Positions 10,391-22,221 of a stretch of DNA of 64,000 nt are shown here, piece after piece. The stretch lies in contig NC_037092.1 of assembly GCF_002994745.2 (NCBI RefSeq), positions 25,879,001 to 25,943,000 on the forward strand. Reading direction: 5' to 3'. The notes below the pieces were generated by a model that saw only the letters and a list, made by a program, of their open reading frames with translations, had not been told where the DNA came from and made no database searches. The DNA is from Rosa chinensis (Eukaryota > Streptophyta > Magnoliopsida > Rosales > Rosaceae). Numbering within the stretch: the stretch's first letter is position 1; every line of letters starts with the position of its first letter. The translations under genes were made by a program, and so were the position numbers.

Positions 10391-13300
10391 TAGGCCTCAT
10401 CATATGGCCCTTGGGCCCTAAGCCCGCCCTAAGCCCGCCCGGCCCGACCCTTTTTTATTTAGGGTAGGGTATGGGTCACACAAATAAAGCCCGGCCCTAC
10501 CCTACGGCCCGGTCCGATTGAGCCCGTAAGGGCCAGGCCCGGCCCGGCCCGGCCCTTAAAGCCCGGCCCTAAAATTTATATTTTATTTTTGTTATTTTCT
10601 ATTTCATGTGTTATATGTATAAAACTATGGAAGTGTAGAAAATTATTTCAATATGCCATATTAGGAAATGAGTCTTTTAAATTGAGCCATATTTTGAGAA
10701 GAAAAAAATAATTTTTTTTAAAGAATTAACCATTAATTCGGCAAAAACGCCGCCGTTTTAATATAATCTTATGGGTATTTTAATATTTACCAATAATTAC
10801 TGTTAACTAATTAACTGTAATAATTACAAAGCTATTATTTCAAATTGGACAATATATTCATGTAATACCAATTTTGAAATAAATCAAGTAATCAACATAA
10901 CTAAAAATAATCAATTGGTCGAGTTGAAACCTTTTTACCAATGTAATGTTAACTTCTTAATGAGCAAAATGGGGGACGAAATGGAATTTTTTAAAATGAA
11001 CCGCTGGATGTTGTTTGCATATGAATATATGTTAGTGGTAGAAATTTCAACAATTTCCGCATTCGGTTGGACCTCGATCTACCCGGTCAACTCAATACCC
11101 TAAATAGAACATAAAACAAATATGCTCTTAACCGGTCCTTGGCAATTCATTTTTTTTTATCTTTCAGCTCCCACACTCTCATGGGTAGGGCCGTAGGGGG
11201 TCTACTTATGGATGTCAAAATTCTGCAACGTTTGTCCGCGCATGGTGCCGCTCCCCTTAGGGAAGTTTGCTTGTGCAAAGCGTTGACCGCTCCGTTAGGT
11301 GCCTTATTCACGGCGGATCGGCCTAATTTCTTTACACAATACCTATCACTATTGTATAAACATATAAGAATTTTCCGATTGATCGATTTTCATTTCAAAA
11401 TTTTTGGATCGCACATAATCCTTATATGTCTTGTAATGTAGTATAACTAGTTTATTAGGCTTGTTACCCTCCATGAGCAAAATGGGGGACGAAATTGAAT
11501 TTTTTAAAATGAACCGTTGGATGTTGTTTGCATATGAATATATGTTAGTGGTAGAAATTTCAACAATTTCCGCATTCGGTTGGACCTCGATCTACCCGGT
11601 CAACTCAATACCCTAAATAGAACATAAAACAAATATGCTCTTAACCGGTCCTTGGCAATTCACTTTTTTAGATCTTTCAGCTCCCACACTCTCATGGGTA
11701 GGGGGTCTACTTATGGATGTCAAAATTCCGCAACGTTTGTCCGCGCATGGTGCCGCTCTCCTTAGGGAAGTTTGCTTGTGCAAAGCGTTGACCGCTCCGT
11801 TAGGTGCCTTATTCACGGCGGATCGGCCTAATTTCTTTACACAATACCTATCACTATCGTATAAACATACAAGAATTTTCCGATTGATCGATTTTCATTT
11901 CAAAATGTTTGGATCGCACATAATCCTTATATGCCTATTAATGTAGTATAACTAGTTTATTAGGCTTGTTACCCTCCATGAGCAAAATGGGGGACGAAAT
12001 GGAATTTTTTAAAATGAACCGCTAGATGTTGTTTGTATATGAATATATGTTAGTGGTAGAAATTTCAACAATTTCCGCATTCGGTTGGACCTCGATGTAC
12101 CCCGTCAACTCAATACCCTAAATAGAACATAAAACAAATATGCTCTTAACCGGTCCTTGACAATTCACTTTTTTAGATCTTTCAGCTCCCACACTCTCAT
12201 GGGTAGGGGGTCTACTTATGGATGTCAAAATTCTGCAACGTTTGTCCGCCCATGGTGCCGCTCCCCTTAGGGAAGTTTGCTTGTGCAAAGCGTTGACTGC
12301 TCCGTTAGGTGCCTTATTCACGGCGGATCGGCCTAATTTCTTTACACAATACCTATCACTATTGTATAAACATACAAGAATTTTCCGATTGATCGATTTT
12401 CATTTCAAAATTTTTGGATCGCACATAATCCTTATATGTCTTGTAATGTAGTATAACTAGTTTATTAGGCTTGTTACCCTCCATGAGCAAAATGGGGGAC
12501 GAAATGAAATTTTTTAAAATGAACGGCTGAATGTTGTTTTCATATTAATATATGTTAGTGGTAGAAATTTCAACAATTTCCGCATTCGGTTGGACCTCGA
12601 TCTACCAGGTCAACTCAATACCCTAAATAGAACATAAAACAAATATGCTCTTAACCGGTCCTTGGCAATTCACTTTTTTCGATCTTTCAGCTCCCACACT
12701 CTCATGGGTAGGGGGTCTACTTACGGATGTCAAAATTCCGCAACGTTTGTCCGCGCATGGTGCCGCTCCCCTTAGGGAAGTTTGCTTATGCAAAGCGTTG
12801 ACCGCTACGTTGGGCGCCTTATTCATGGCAGATCGGCCTAATTTTTTTACACAATACCTAATTACCTATCAATGTTGTATAAACATATGAGAATTTCAGA
12901 TTGGTCGATTTCCATTTCAGAATTTTTGGATCACATATAATCCTTATATGCCTATTAATGTAGTATAACTCGTTTATTAGGCTTGTTATCCTCCATGAGC
13001 AAAATGGGGGACGAAATGGAATTTTTTAAAATGCACCGTTGGATATCGTCCGTATATGAATATATGGTAGTGGTAAAAATTTCAGTGACTTCCACCTTCG
13101 GTTGGGTCTCTATCGACCCGGTCAACTCCATACCCTAAATAAAACCTAACACAAATATGCTTGTAACCGAGAATTTGCAATTTATTTTTTTTGATCTATC
13201 AGCTCCCACACTCTCATGGGGAGGGGGTCTATCACCTGCTGTCAAAATACGGGGATGTTTGTTCACAAAAGGTGCCGCTCTCCTTACGGAAGTTTGCTTA

Positions 13301-13741
13301 TACAAAGTGTGGACCGCTCCGTTTAGTGCCTTATTTAATGCAGATCGGCATAATTTTTTTACACAATACCTACTACTGTTGTATATGCATATGAGCATTG
13401 CCATGTTATAAGTTACAAGTGTGTGTGTGTGTGTGTATTAAATACTTTCAATAAAAAACAATGAGTCTTTTATTACCAATATATACCATTAATTAAGCCA
13501 TATTTTGAGAAGAAAAAAATAATGTTTTTTTTTTTTGTTAAACAAAATAAGGCCCTTTTTTGGCCCATTTCGGCCCTATTTGACCCTATTTGAGGGCCGG
13601 CCCGACCCGGCCCTTTCGGCCCTAACGGATCGGGCTTTTCGGGCGGGTAAGGGTTAGCATATTTAAGCCCTGGCCCGGCCCGACCCTAAGCCCTAAAATT
13701 TAGGGTAGGGCCGGCCCTAGCCCGGCCCATGATGACCCCTA
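10391..13741. mobile_element. Non-autonomous hAT element, 3.35 kb
   Basis: An 8-bp target duplication ACGTATGC flanks it exactly (10383-10390 and 13742-13749). The ends are inverted: TAGGCCTCATCAT at the left and, reading inward from the right, TAGGGGTCATCAT. Both are followed by long GC-rich sub-terminal tracts of GGCCCGGCCC-type repeats. An 8-bp TSD and TA/CA-starting TIRs are hAT hallmarks. No BED finger, catalytic DDE-like residues or dimerisation domain is encoded; the interior is a tandem array. A 27-bp direct repeat (gccatattttgagaag..., 10686 and 13497) brackets the array. Confidence 0.85.
10962..13404. repeat. 505-513 bp tandem array inside the hAT element
   Basis: Units begin at gagcaaaatgggggacgaaa: 10962, 11475, 11980, 12485 and 12997, so spacings are 513, 505, 505 and 512 bp. 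There are four full units and one partial, more diverged unit ending near 13404. Units 1-4 are nearly identical and keep open frames on both strands (about 67 codons minus, 77-103 plus). That is expected when a recent tandem copy has not yet gathered stops and is not evidence of coding. Divergence grows towards the right end, which suggests amplification from the left part. Confidence 0.9.
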
Positions 13742-13749
13742 ACGTATGC

Positions 13750-14127
13750 TATTTGAGTGGCAACAAATTAGAAGACCGCTTTTTCTTTTCTCAGGCCAAC
13801 GACACATTTATTTGAATTTGTGAAGCCTATGAAGGTCGAAGCGGTGCCATCTTAGAGCAGCAAGCCTTGGTCTTCCACGTCTTGGGAGCACCTGTTATTT
13901 GTCGACAATTTTTAAAACAAAACATATCAGCCAACCAAAACAGAGACCTAATTGGAGCACCAACATCTTTCAAACTCGAAAACCAAAAGAAATGAGTGAT
14001 TTGGAATCTTAATCTGGGATGCTGTTTCTCATTCTTTCATTTGTAGCAGCAACGAGATGCCCACCAACTGTTTGATGAAAGGCCAAAGACAACCTCTACA
14101 GCAATTTCCTTGCTAAATTTTGTTTAA
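13750..14127. other. Continuation of the repeat segment split by the hAT insertion
   Basis: The sequence after the target duplication rejoins 10382 in sense (…tctatcacgtatgctatttgag…). No gene is seen. Confidence 0.5.
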
Positions 14128-14132
14128 GATAG

Positions 14133-16075
14133 TGTCACGGGCCGACTTTATACACAGCGGAATTAGCCCGTGAGGCGCCAAGGTTCCTCTTGAACCGAGG
14201 CCAGCCTACTTCCTTACTGCCTTGATACTCCATTTTTCTTTTTCTTTCTGTGTGCTTCTCTTGTCAACTTGACCCTTTCGACATCGTCCCCTTACTTGTT
14301 GGGGTTTACCAACGAAAGCTACTCACGCAAGAGTCTCACAACTTGTGACTAATCGATCACTTCCTTGTGTCATGATTGTCTTCCAAGACACTCGCCCAAC
14401 CGATAGGCTTTCATGTCATCTCGGCTTGCATCAGCCCATTACTGACCCACGTGCATCCCGCACGCCGATAGCAAGTAGCATGACCGTGTACCGAGACTAA
14501 GTTGGCATTCACATTCCTTCCTTGAGTCCTTCCTTAGTAGCTTGCACACCTTCCTCACTTCGTGGGCATCTCTCGCACCACCCACACAGCTCCAAGATAA
14601 CACATGTCTTGCATGTTTCACTTCATGGGCATCACTTATGCGCCCCACTCGATCTTCAGCTCGTGGACAACCCATGCCCGCATACTTTAACCTTGTGCGC
14701 GTCACCTGCGCACCTTGCTTGACAGCACGTGCCCGCCTACTTCGTCCTGTGCATCACTGGCATAACCCTATGAACTCATAGGCAACACTTGTTTTCACCC
14801 TACACCTCATGAGCGCCACTTGTGCAACTCACTCAGCTCGCGGACACCACCTGTCGTTGTATCTTGCCTCGTGAGCATCACTTGTACAACCCACTTGGCT
14901 GTTGGGCAACACATGCCTTCATACTTCACCCCATGGGCATCACCTAGACAGCCCACTCGGCTCATGGGAAACCCATGCCTTCATACTTCGCCTCATGGAC
15001 ATCACCTAGACAGCCCACTTGGCTCATGGGTAACACTTGCCCGTCTACTCAAGCCTTCAGTACCAACCAGACAAGCCATCGAGGCCTTGTGGCCTTTCCC
15101 ATCTAACAAGGCTACCATGTTCTCTTCTTGATGACTGACATGGCTCCACGGCATATTCTCGCCCGCAGGCCAATCCTCAAGAAGGCATACCGTCTTGCTT
15201 GTTGGTACGATGCTTGAGTGAGCAACTCATCATTGATGCCCCTCTTAAGCTTCCTTCAGTCTAACACGAGGTCACCCTTCCCGTGCTTGCTGGCATCACT
15301 TTGCTTTGGGCAAGGTCGAACCCTAACACATGCCCACGTCGCTTGCTCCGTGGCCAATGAGCACCACGAGGTCCCGACATATCTTTCGTAAGCCCACATG
15401 TTCGTCTAACGCTGATGGCATAAGGATCGCCCTCACACGAACCTCGTCCCCGACGTCGACCCGCAATATCGGCCTTTCGGCCAATACCGTCCACGAGACT
15501 TCCTGACTCGTGGAAACATATGCCGCCCCTTTTGACGACACATGCCCGGTCCCCTAGGCCCCCACGGGTGCCCGGGAGAAGCTCACTTAGTGCCCCATGA
15601 AGGCCAGCACCGGGGGTGGTGGAGAGCTTGACACCATGTCTCCCCCTATAGAGCATATCTTGCTTACATGAACTTGGCAGGAGGAAACATCAAAATAGCC
15701 GAGGAGACTAATTGTCCATAACTAATTCACAGAAAATCCAAATGACATGCAGTCAAGTGCGTTGAACTCGTTTCGACGTCCCGGACATTTCTCGTGTTTT
15801 GAGTTTTTCCAAATTCCAAGCCGAAGTACCTCGAACCTGAAATTCCAATTAATTACGACAATGCCACTCGTCCTCACTTTAGCTTCAAGCTCGCCCTTGG
15901 GCTTCCAAGGCTCGACCCCCTTGGCTTCTCCTTGTCCCAAGGCTCGCCCCTCTCGGCATCTCCTCACCTCAAAGGCTCGTCCCTCTCGGCATCTCCTCGC
16001 CTCAAGGTTCGCCCCTCTCGGCATCTCCTTTACAAAGTGTCACGATAGCACTATTCCTAAGTGCGGCTCGTGACA
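14133..16075. mobile_element. Solo LTR, 1.94 kb, with GATAG target duplication
   Basis: It begins TGTCACGGGCCGACTT and ends AAGTGCGGCTCGTGACA, so its termini are inverted (TGTCACG(A/G)GCCG) with TG...CA. The 5-bp direct repeat GATAG flanks it exactly (14128-14132 and 16076-16080). Inside are many imperfect phrases of the type ctcatgggcatcacctagacagccc (14560-15030) and, near 15890-16025, a repeated aaggctcg...ctcggcatctcct phrase. The open frames here on both strands share no motif with gag or pol and are taken as spurious. Superfamily is probably Ty3-gypsy by LTR length, but this is not shown. Confidence 0.85.
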
Positions 16076-16080
16076 GATAG

Positions 16081-17488
16081 TCTTGGTAAGCTTTGTCTCA
16101 TTGACTTTTGCTTTAACATACACTTTGAGTTGCTGCACTCCAAAAGCAAGCTCCAGCTCTTGTTTTTTGTCTCATTGACCTTAATTGCACTTTCAATTTG
16201 GACCAGAAGGCATACCACCGCCAAGCTTAATTATTGTCTTCTTTAACATGCTTTTTCTTTTTATTTGAGTTTTGTCCTTGGTGTGTTGGAGAAAACTTGA
16301 TCACGTGATCATGCTCCATTAAGTGACATTCCAAGAGGTGATTTTGTCATCTTACTGAAGAACAACTGAAACACTCGAGTTTCTTTATATCCTTGTTTGT
16401 TTTAGTGAAGTGAACCACTTTCCAGTGCGTAAGTCGAAGTGTCGAACTGCACGGTTAATTTTTGTTGTTTTCCCTTCGTTCTTTCATTCTAGTTGAAGAG
16501 AAAACCATCCGAGCTTGCTTTGAGTTTTGAGAGCAGCAGACTCAAAGTTTCAAGGACTCTCTTTGCTCGGATGTTTTTGTTAGAATAGTTTGACAGGGAA
16601 GCTTTTTTCTTTCTTTTTTCTTTGCTGTCAGTGAGGATGAGAGAGTCGAGTTCAACTTGCATGTTTGACATTCCTTGCAAACTTGAGCAGTGCACTTTTG
16701 GGGCGCTGCTAGAACTTGAGAGCAAGGCTTGCTGCTGGGACTTCAAAAGAACAAGCCGTCGCCAGAATTTGAGGATGATACGACGTCGTGCAGCTCTGAA
16801 ATAGTATTGGTACTCTAAAGTACCGCCACTGGAGCTTTCAAGATAATTTCGGCACCCTAGGGCACGCCGCGCCGGAGCTCGACGACAATCGGCACCCTAA
16901 GGCACGCCGTGTCGGAGCTCGATATCACTGGAAGCCTGCATCATTTGAGAACTGCAAAGGAAAAGGTGCAGATCAGTGGAAGTCTCACCCTCTTCTTTCT
17001 TGCTTTCTTCCTCTCCTAGCCTGCTGTCCTCTGCTTCTTCACGGTCCTCCTCAAGCTGCTGTGTTCCTCTCCTCCGTCCCCCTTTTCTTTGGCTACGAGG
17101 GCCTTTTTATATTCAGCATGCTTGGGTAGTCGAGATTGAATGGATCTCACCAGTTTTAGTTTGAATAGGAATCATCCTCTCTGTAAAGACCACGCCAGCT
17201 TGTATTTGTCTTCTACTTGATTTCTTTATTATGTGGAGTCTAGAGTGTTTTTGCAGATAAAATTATATACTTTGTTTGGACTTTGAACACATAGTCCTAC
17301 ACTCCTCCGTAGCTTTTGCTTTTGATAATGAAAGCAAAACTATAGCTAGCTTTATGAAGAAACCCAACAGTAGATAGACCTCTGGAAGAAGCATGCCACT
17401 TTCACACACTCTCCTTCACTGAAAATGTTTTTTTTTCTTTATAGGCTTTTGAATGTATTATTATTATTATTTTTTTTAGGTTTCAACA
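16081..17488 (-). mobile_element. Probable LTR of a decayed retrotransposon (minus)
   Basis: On the minus strand a polypurine tract (GCTTGAGGGGGAAAC, near 17489-17503) is followed at once by TGTTGAAACC, a typical 3' LTR start. Downstream on that strand are a TATA box (ATATAAAAAGGCC, near 17105-17117) and a leader-like stretch. I could not fix the other end, so the left limit is only the flank of the solo LTR. At about 16840-16925 two 50-bp near-repeats (cggcaccctagggcacgcc) lie inside. No gene is seen; the 60-85-codon frames at 16489-16804 lack motifs. Confidence 0.4.
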
Positions 17489-17688
17489 GTTTCCCCCTCA
17501 AGCGTCGTGCGTGGAACAGCTTTACGCGTGCGAGGCTTGACAACCATTGTGCTTGGTAGTTTATACTCATACAAGCTAGGAGTTCTTGAGAATTGTGTGG
17601 CTTTGTAGCACTTGATCACAATCCGTCGGTGAGAAAATGTGTTTTGGAAGAGATTTTTTTCTTTCCGCTTGGATCAGCCTAGAAGGGA

Positions 17689-17990
17689 TTGCACATCACC
17701 AGGATTTTCCTTGAGGAGGTTTCCTCTCACTCGAACCTTTCTCGAAGAGTTTTCTCCTTACTTACATCAAGTTCGAGGGGATTTCTAGTTTTCTCCATAC
17801 TTACATCAAGCTCGAGGAGATCTCTACTCACTATAATTTTCATCGAGGAGATTCCTTCTCATCAACCTCAAGAAAATTTCTCCTTACTTGGATTTGTTTC
17901 GAGGAGATTTCTCCTCACTTGAATCAACTTGGAGAACATTTCTTCTCACTTAGATCTTCCTTGAGAGGATTTCTCTTCAACGAGTTTCTT
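17689..17990. repeat. Degenerate minisatellite with palindromic core
   Basis: About eight imperfect repeats of roughly 35 bp share the core (c)gaggagatttctcctca, which is close to a perfect inverted repeat (GAGGAGA...TCTCCTC), separated by actt-(g/a)at(c/t)-like linkers. Copies are strongly diverged, so the array is old. Confidence 0.75.
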
Positions 17991-18339
17991 TGACCCGTAT
18001 TCCTTTCCAGAGCTTCACGTGTTAAGCAAACCCCATGATTGTGGATTTGGGAAACTCTTGAGCTATCTTGCATTTGTATTGTGCTTGGATTTGGGTCTCT
18101 TTCTCAACATCTTGTGATTGCCAGTTGTATGATTCTTCTTATGTTTTGATAAACCAAATGCTTCCTACTGGTTGTCGGAGTTTGATTCATATTTTGAAGA
18201 AGATTTCAACGATCAACTGATGATGCTCATATAACAGCAACTTGATAAACCAATCTCTACTTCCCTGTTTATTCTCATATGAAAAATATGTTAGGAAACA
18301 AAGAGATTGTTTTGAAAATATGGCTGTATCTAGTTTATT

Positions 18340-18520
18340 TGCTAGACTGCCTACGTATCCTGTGAAGGAATCAAGCCAAACGTAGTTCACCTGCATTATT
18401 AATTTGAGGACTCATGTGGTAACTAAGAAAATTTACCACTTTAAGGACTCATGTTACTACTTTGAGGACTAATATTACTATTTTGAAGACTCATTTTACT
18501 ACTTTTAAGGCAATTGTATG
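18340..18520. repeat. Motif copy plus 30-bp repeats
   Basis: The segment carries the fourth copy of the ctgcctacgtatcc...caagcc...cgtagttc motif. It is followed by three or four imperfect units of the form actttgaggactcatgttacta (18415-18515). Confidence 0.65.
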
Positions 18521-19743
18521 CATGTCGTACGTTAACACATTGTAAAATTTTCTCAATATTTCATATCAAGATAGAATATGTTGTTAAATAGAGTAAATTT
18601 TATTTTTTAAAATGACATATGGCAACATTTAAGTGGGTAGCCTGTTAACCTGATCAATAGGTTTGCACTACATTAATTTATTAAAAATAAAATAATCAGG
18701 GTATGGCATACATCAAGGTACTCTAGACGACCCCAGAAAGGAACTGTAAATTGACTTAATATGAGCGTTCCTACGCACCGTTTTTCCGTACAAGAAAATA
18801 AGCTACAAGTCCAAATCCTAGTACAAGTTTCCAAGTAGAAAATTATTGATTTGATTAAGCTCCAAAGGCAAAGAGAGAATACCCTGGGCACCTTGTTTTT
18901 CTCCTCTAACAACTTTGCGACAACCTTATTTTCTCTTATGCAAAACTATAATTGACTTGCTCCTCATTTTTCAAGATTATCCTAACAATAAGTTGTATTC
19001 TTTATTGATAATAAGTGCAGTCGAACAGCTAGGTGCTGCATGAGCTTCAGGATGCCACCAAGCAAGCAATGGGTATTCGGGGTGATCGTCGCAGGTCCTT
19101 CGCATGCTCTGTGGCAACTACGGTGACCCGAAACAATGGAGTAACCCAATCGCGGTCGTGTCACACCCCAACTCAAGTAAAAGCTTAATCTCGAGTTAAT
19201 TAAGGAGTGGACTACCCAAATAAAAAATCTGGACATAGAACTTAAATCATCAACACCCCAACTATTTTTACATTCCAAATATATACATTCCAAGTGCATC
19301 ACTTAAAAACATATACTTAAACAATTTGGTGATCAGAGTAATTCTATGAATATAAAACCGACACGCACAATACACACGCACGCGCGCACGCTCACACAGT
19401 CTTTGTATGCTAAGGACCTCTTTAAATTTTAAAATCTAAGGATTTTTTTGAATAGACTCACTTTTTGATTGCATATCCACATCTCTACTGTTCAGTTTTT
19501 AGGTCCTAATGTATATATCACTTCTGCAAATTTTTTAGCCAAATTGATAATCATTAAGGCATTCAAAACTGCAATTTACAATTATGAGCACAACCGGTTC
19601 AAGTTGGACAAATTCGGTTCGTTCATTGATTTAATCTAGTTAGATAACTTAACAATCATCAATGTGGCTGAAAATTTGCAAAATTTAAGGAGGACCTTAG
19701 CATAGAAAGACCCCCCCCCCCCACACACACACACACAGAGGTG
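18521..19743. other. Intergenic, repeat remnants
   Basis: No gene is seen. At 19158 the sequence tgtcacaccccaactc resembles an LTR terminus, but no partner or target duplication is visible. From about 19400 to 19705 the phrase aaggacctctttaaa...gcaaatttt...ggaggaccttag recurs in inverted sense, a probable MITE. It is followed by a run of C and an AC microsatellite (19711-19737). Confidence 0.35.
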
Positions 19744-20450
19744 TTCCAAAGAGGACATCCGCACTTTCGCTCTACTCAGGCCGTGACCGAGCGGTGCCGC
19801 TTACCGGACAGAGGCCAGGGGTCGGACGGACAGGTCTGCAGTCAGGTGGAGTCACCGGCGACGAGGCTCCAGCGCTGCCCAGAACCTTGTAGTTTCAGGT
19901 TAGGTCGCTGCCCATAACCTGCAACCTTGATCTCCTCCGACCTCGATTGCTACCCAGAACGGCCTGGGATGCCTCCAGCCTCTGTCTGGCAAGCCCCAAG
20001 CCGCCATCGTAGCCTAAAACACCGCAGAAGGGTCGACGTCAGCACTTTAGCAAAGTACCAACGTCCGCTTCAGAACCCGCCTGTATGTGTGTGTAGGAAG
20101 GATATGAAATGGACGCTCGTACTTTCGCTAAACTGTGGACGTCGATGCACAGCCCCGCTGAAGCCTCGATGGCTGCGCGAATCAGGCCGGAGGCATCCCA
20201 GACCGCTTCTGGGCAGGTATCGAGGTCGGAGGAGATCGAGGTTGTAGGTTTCTGGGCAGGTACCTCATTTGCAACTGCAGGGTTCTGGGCAGCGCTGCAA
20301 CCTCGTCGCCGGCGACTCCACCCGATTGCAGACTGTCAGTCCGACCCCTGGCCTCTGTCCGGCAAGCGGCGTCGCTCGATCTCAGCCTGAACAGAGCTGC
20401 AGCGTCGACTTCCGCACTTTAGCGAAAGTGCGGACGTCCTCTTTCGAACG
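19744..20450. repeat. Head-to-head pair of MITE-like elements
   Basis: Element A (about 19744-20077) and element B (about 20098-20450) are inverted copies of each other. For example ggagtcaccggcgacgagg in A faces cctcgtcgccggcgactcc in B, and the ctcctccgacctcga patch also recurs inverted. Their outer ends carry a GAGGAC(A/G)TCCGCACTTTCGC terminus. A and B are joined by a short TG-rich microsatellite (20082-20095) and bounded by AC and GT microsatellites. The arms could form a large hairpin. No credible protein is encoded despite open frames in both strands. Confidence 0.75.
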
Positions 20451-20480
20451 GCTCCGTGTGTGTGTGTGTGTGTAGAGAGG

Positions 20481-20838
20481 TTCTGAAGAGGACGTCCGCA
20501 ACCCAGAAAAAGTGCGGACGTCCAGGATTTCTTCACGACCAAGCTCTAACGACAGCGCTCCTCTTGCCAGACGAAGGCTAAGAGCATCCCAGACTAGTTT
20601 GTAGTGAAGACAAAGGTCAAAGAGATCGAGGTCTGGAGGTCTGGGCAGCGTGGTCGACTGCAAAGTGGTAGTCCGATCAACTTCGACTGGAAAGTGATAG
20701 CCGGCTGGTCCACCCGACTGCAAATTGGTCTGGGATATCCAGAGGGTTCGTCCGGCAACCGCAGCACAACCATTGCCGCCTTCTCGACGCCGGAGGAGGG
20801 ACGTCCGCACTTTTTCTGGGTTGTGGACATCCTCTTCA

Positions 20839-20841
<3 letters not shown>
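20481..20841. mobile_element. MITE, 361 bp, with 43-bp TIRs
   Basis: Inverted ends of about 43 bp begin TTCTGAAGAGGA(C/T)GTCC and continue through AACCCAGAAAAAGTGCGG, differing at only a few sites. The interior is related to elements A and B at 19744-20450 but more diverged. It is bounded by a GT microsatellite on the left and an AT microsatellite (20841-20876) on the right. No transposase is encoded. Confidence 0.75.
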
Positions 20842-20877
<36 letters not shown>

Positions 20878-20880
<3 letters not shown>

Positions 20881-22166
20881 GAGTAGGTTGGTCAGAAGAA
20901 TTTGAAAATTTTGGAAGCAAATCTCAAATTAAAATCGAAGAATGAAATTGCCCCCTTAAGGAAGAATACAATTAAGATACTCCCGAAAACTCGGAACTAA
21001 TCCGTAACCTAGCCCAAGGTTTCGTGTTGCAGTGCGGCGGTGGCCTCATGGCTTTGACTACAATAGGACCCCCGACGTCGCTCCCTCAAGCAGAAGCGGT
21101 AGTAGGAAGATGAGGTTGGCTTCTCCTCGTCGTGAAGCAGAAGCGTTTTGACCGGAGATGGGATCGTCTCCTTGTACCGGGATTGATTCATGTGGGTGGC
21201 AGCGTCGGGTGTTGCTTGGTCACTATTTGGATAGTTTTTCGTGGAGTCGGTGATCTCAATCTGCTTCAGACCTTGATGGCGTCATCTGGATACCAGAGGA
21301 GGCGCACAGATTTCCTACTTGGCGGCGCTTGTGGTGTATCAGTCTCTCCGGGTGCGGGTATTATTCATGTCGAACTTAGGTGAAAAACCCTTGCAGCCGC
21401 TTCACTCTTTTTGAGCTGCAGTTTGCAGTCTGGTGTATTGGGTCCTTGGGCTAACCCATCTCTCCTTCTTACCCTTACTTAGATTTGGCTTGGTTTGGGG
21501 TGCATTTTATGATTGTTGCCTGCTTGTAGTGGCATTCTCTATTGCTTTTTGGTGGCATACAACATGATGTTCTTAGGCGATTGCACTTACGAGAATTGGA
21601 GGATGAGTCTGGGTTAGAATATGTTTATTTTTAGATCTTTTTCGTTTTAAGTTATTTCCCTTTTTTTTGTTAGTATTTCCTCTCTTCTTTTTTTTTGGTT
21701 ACTGAGCTATCGTTTTATATTGATTATCACTAGTTTGAAACTTAGAATGGTTTCTAGTATGGCCGGCTTGTGGCTTTGACACCATAATAAGACTGGCTTT
21801 GACACCATGATAAGACTGTTCTTTTGAGGTGATTTGTATAGCCTAACCTAGTACGGTCATATGATCTTTTGATCACAGGAATGACTTCTTCTTCTCTCGA
21901 AAATCAAAAGACTGAAGATAATTATTTGATAGCTTAATAGTTAATCTTCATCCATGCTCAAATACTACATAACATACTGCTAAAGTAGAATAATGTACTA
22001 GCACAACAAACTTATCCAATCCACCAACCCACTCATGACTCATTTGAACTTCATATTATCAGCGTTCTCTCTGTTTTTTTTTACATGATATAGAATCTGA
22101 TCGGTCAAAGTCAAAATTCATTGTGGTAAATACAGACTTTCTAGGACTATAGTATATAATGAAAAT
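20878..22166. other. Intergenic, probable retroposon remnant
   Basis: No gene is supported. The stretch at 21000-21400 is GC-rich with short open frames on both strands and no motif. A 24-bp tandem repeat (tggctttgacaccat-ataagac) lies at about 21772-21818. Confidence 0.35.
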
Positions 22167-22221
22167 GGGTCTTTCTAAATGTACCCAGCAAATTTTTATG
22201 TAGACCTAGCAAATTAATTTT

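Noticed and set aside
10962..13404. CRISPR-like regular repeats
   Set aside because: Units are about 505 bp with no spacers, in a plant nuclear DNA transposon.
11139..13411. Repeated 67-103-codon frames (for example minus MNKAPNGAVNALHKQ) in each array unit
   Set aside because: They repeat because the 505-bp unit repeats, exist on both strands, and resemble no known protein.
14439..16073. Open frames up to 131 codons
   Set aside because: They are inside the solo LTR, with low-complexity products and no gag/pol motif.
19158..19174. LTR start (tgtcacaccccaactc)
   Set aside because: No partner terminus or target duplication was found within the window.
19927..20945. Open frames up to 142 codons on both strands
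   Set aside because: They span the palindromic MITE cluster; both strands are open because the DNA is GC-rich and palindromic.
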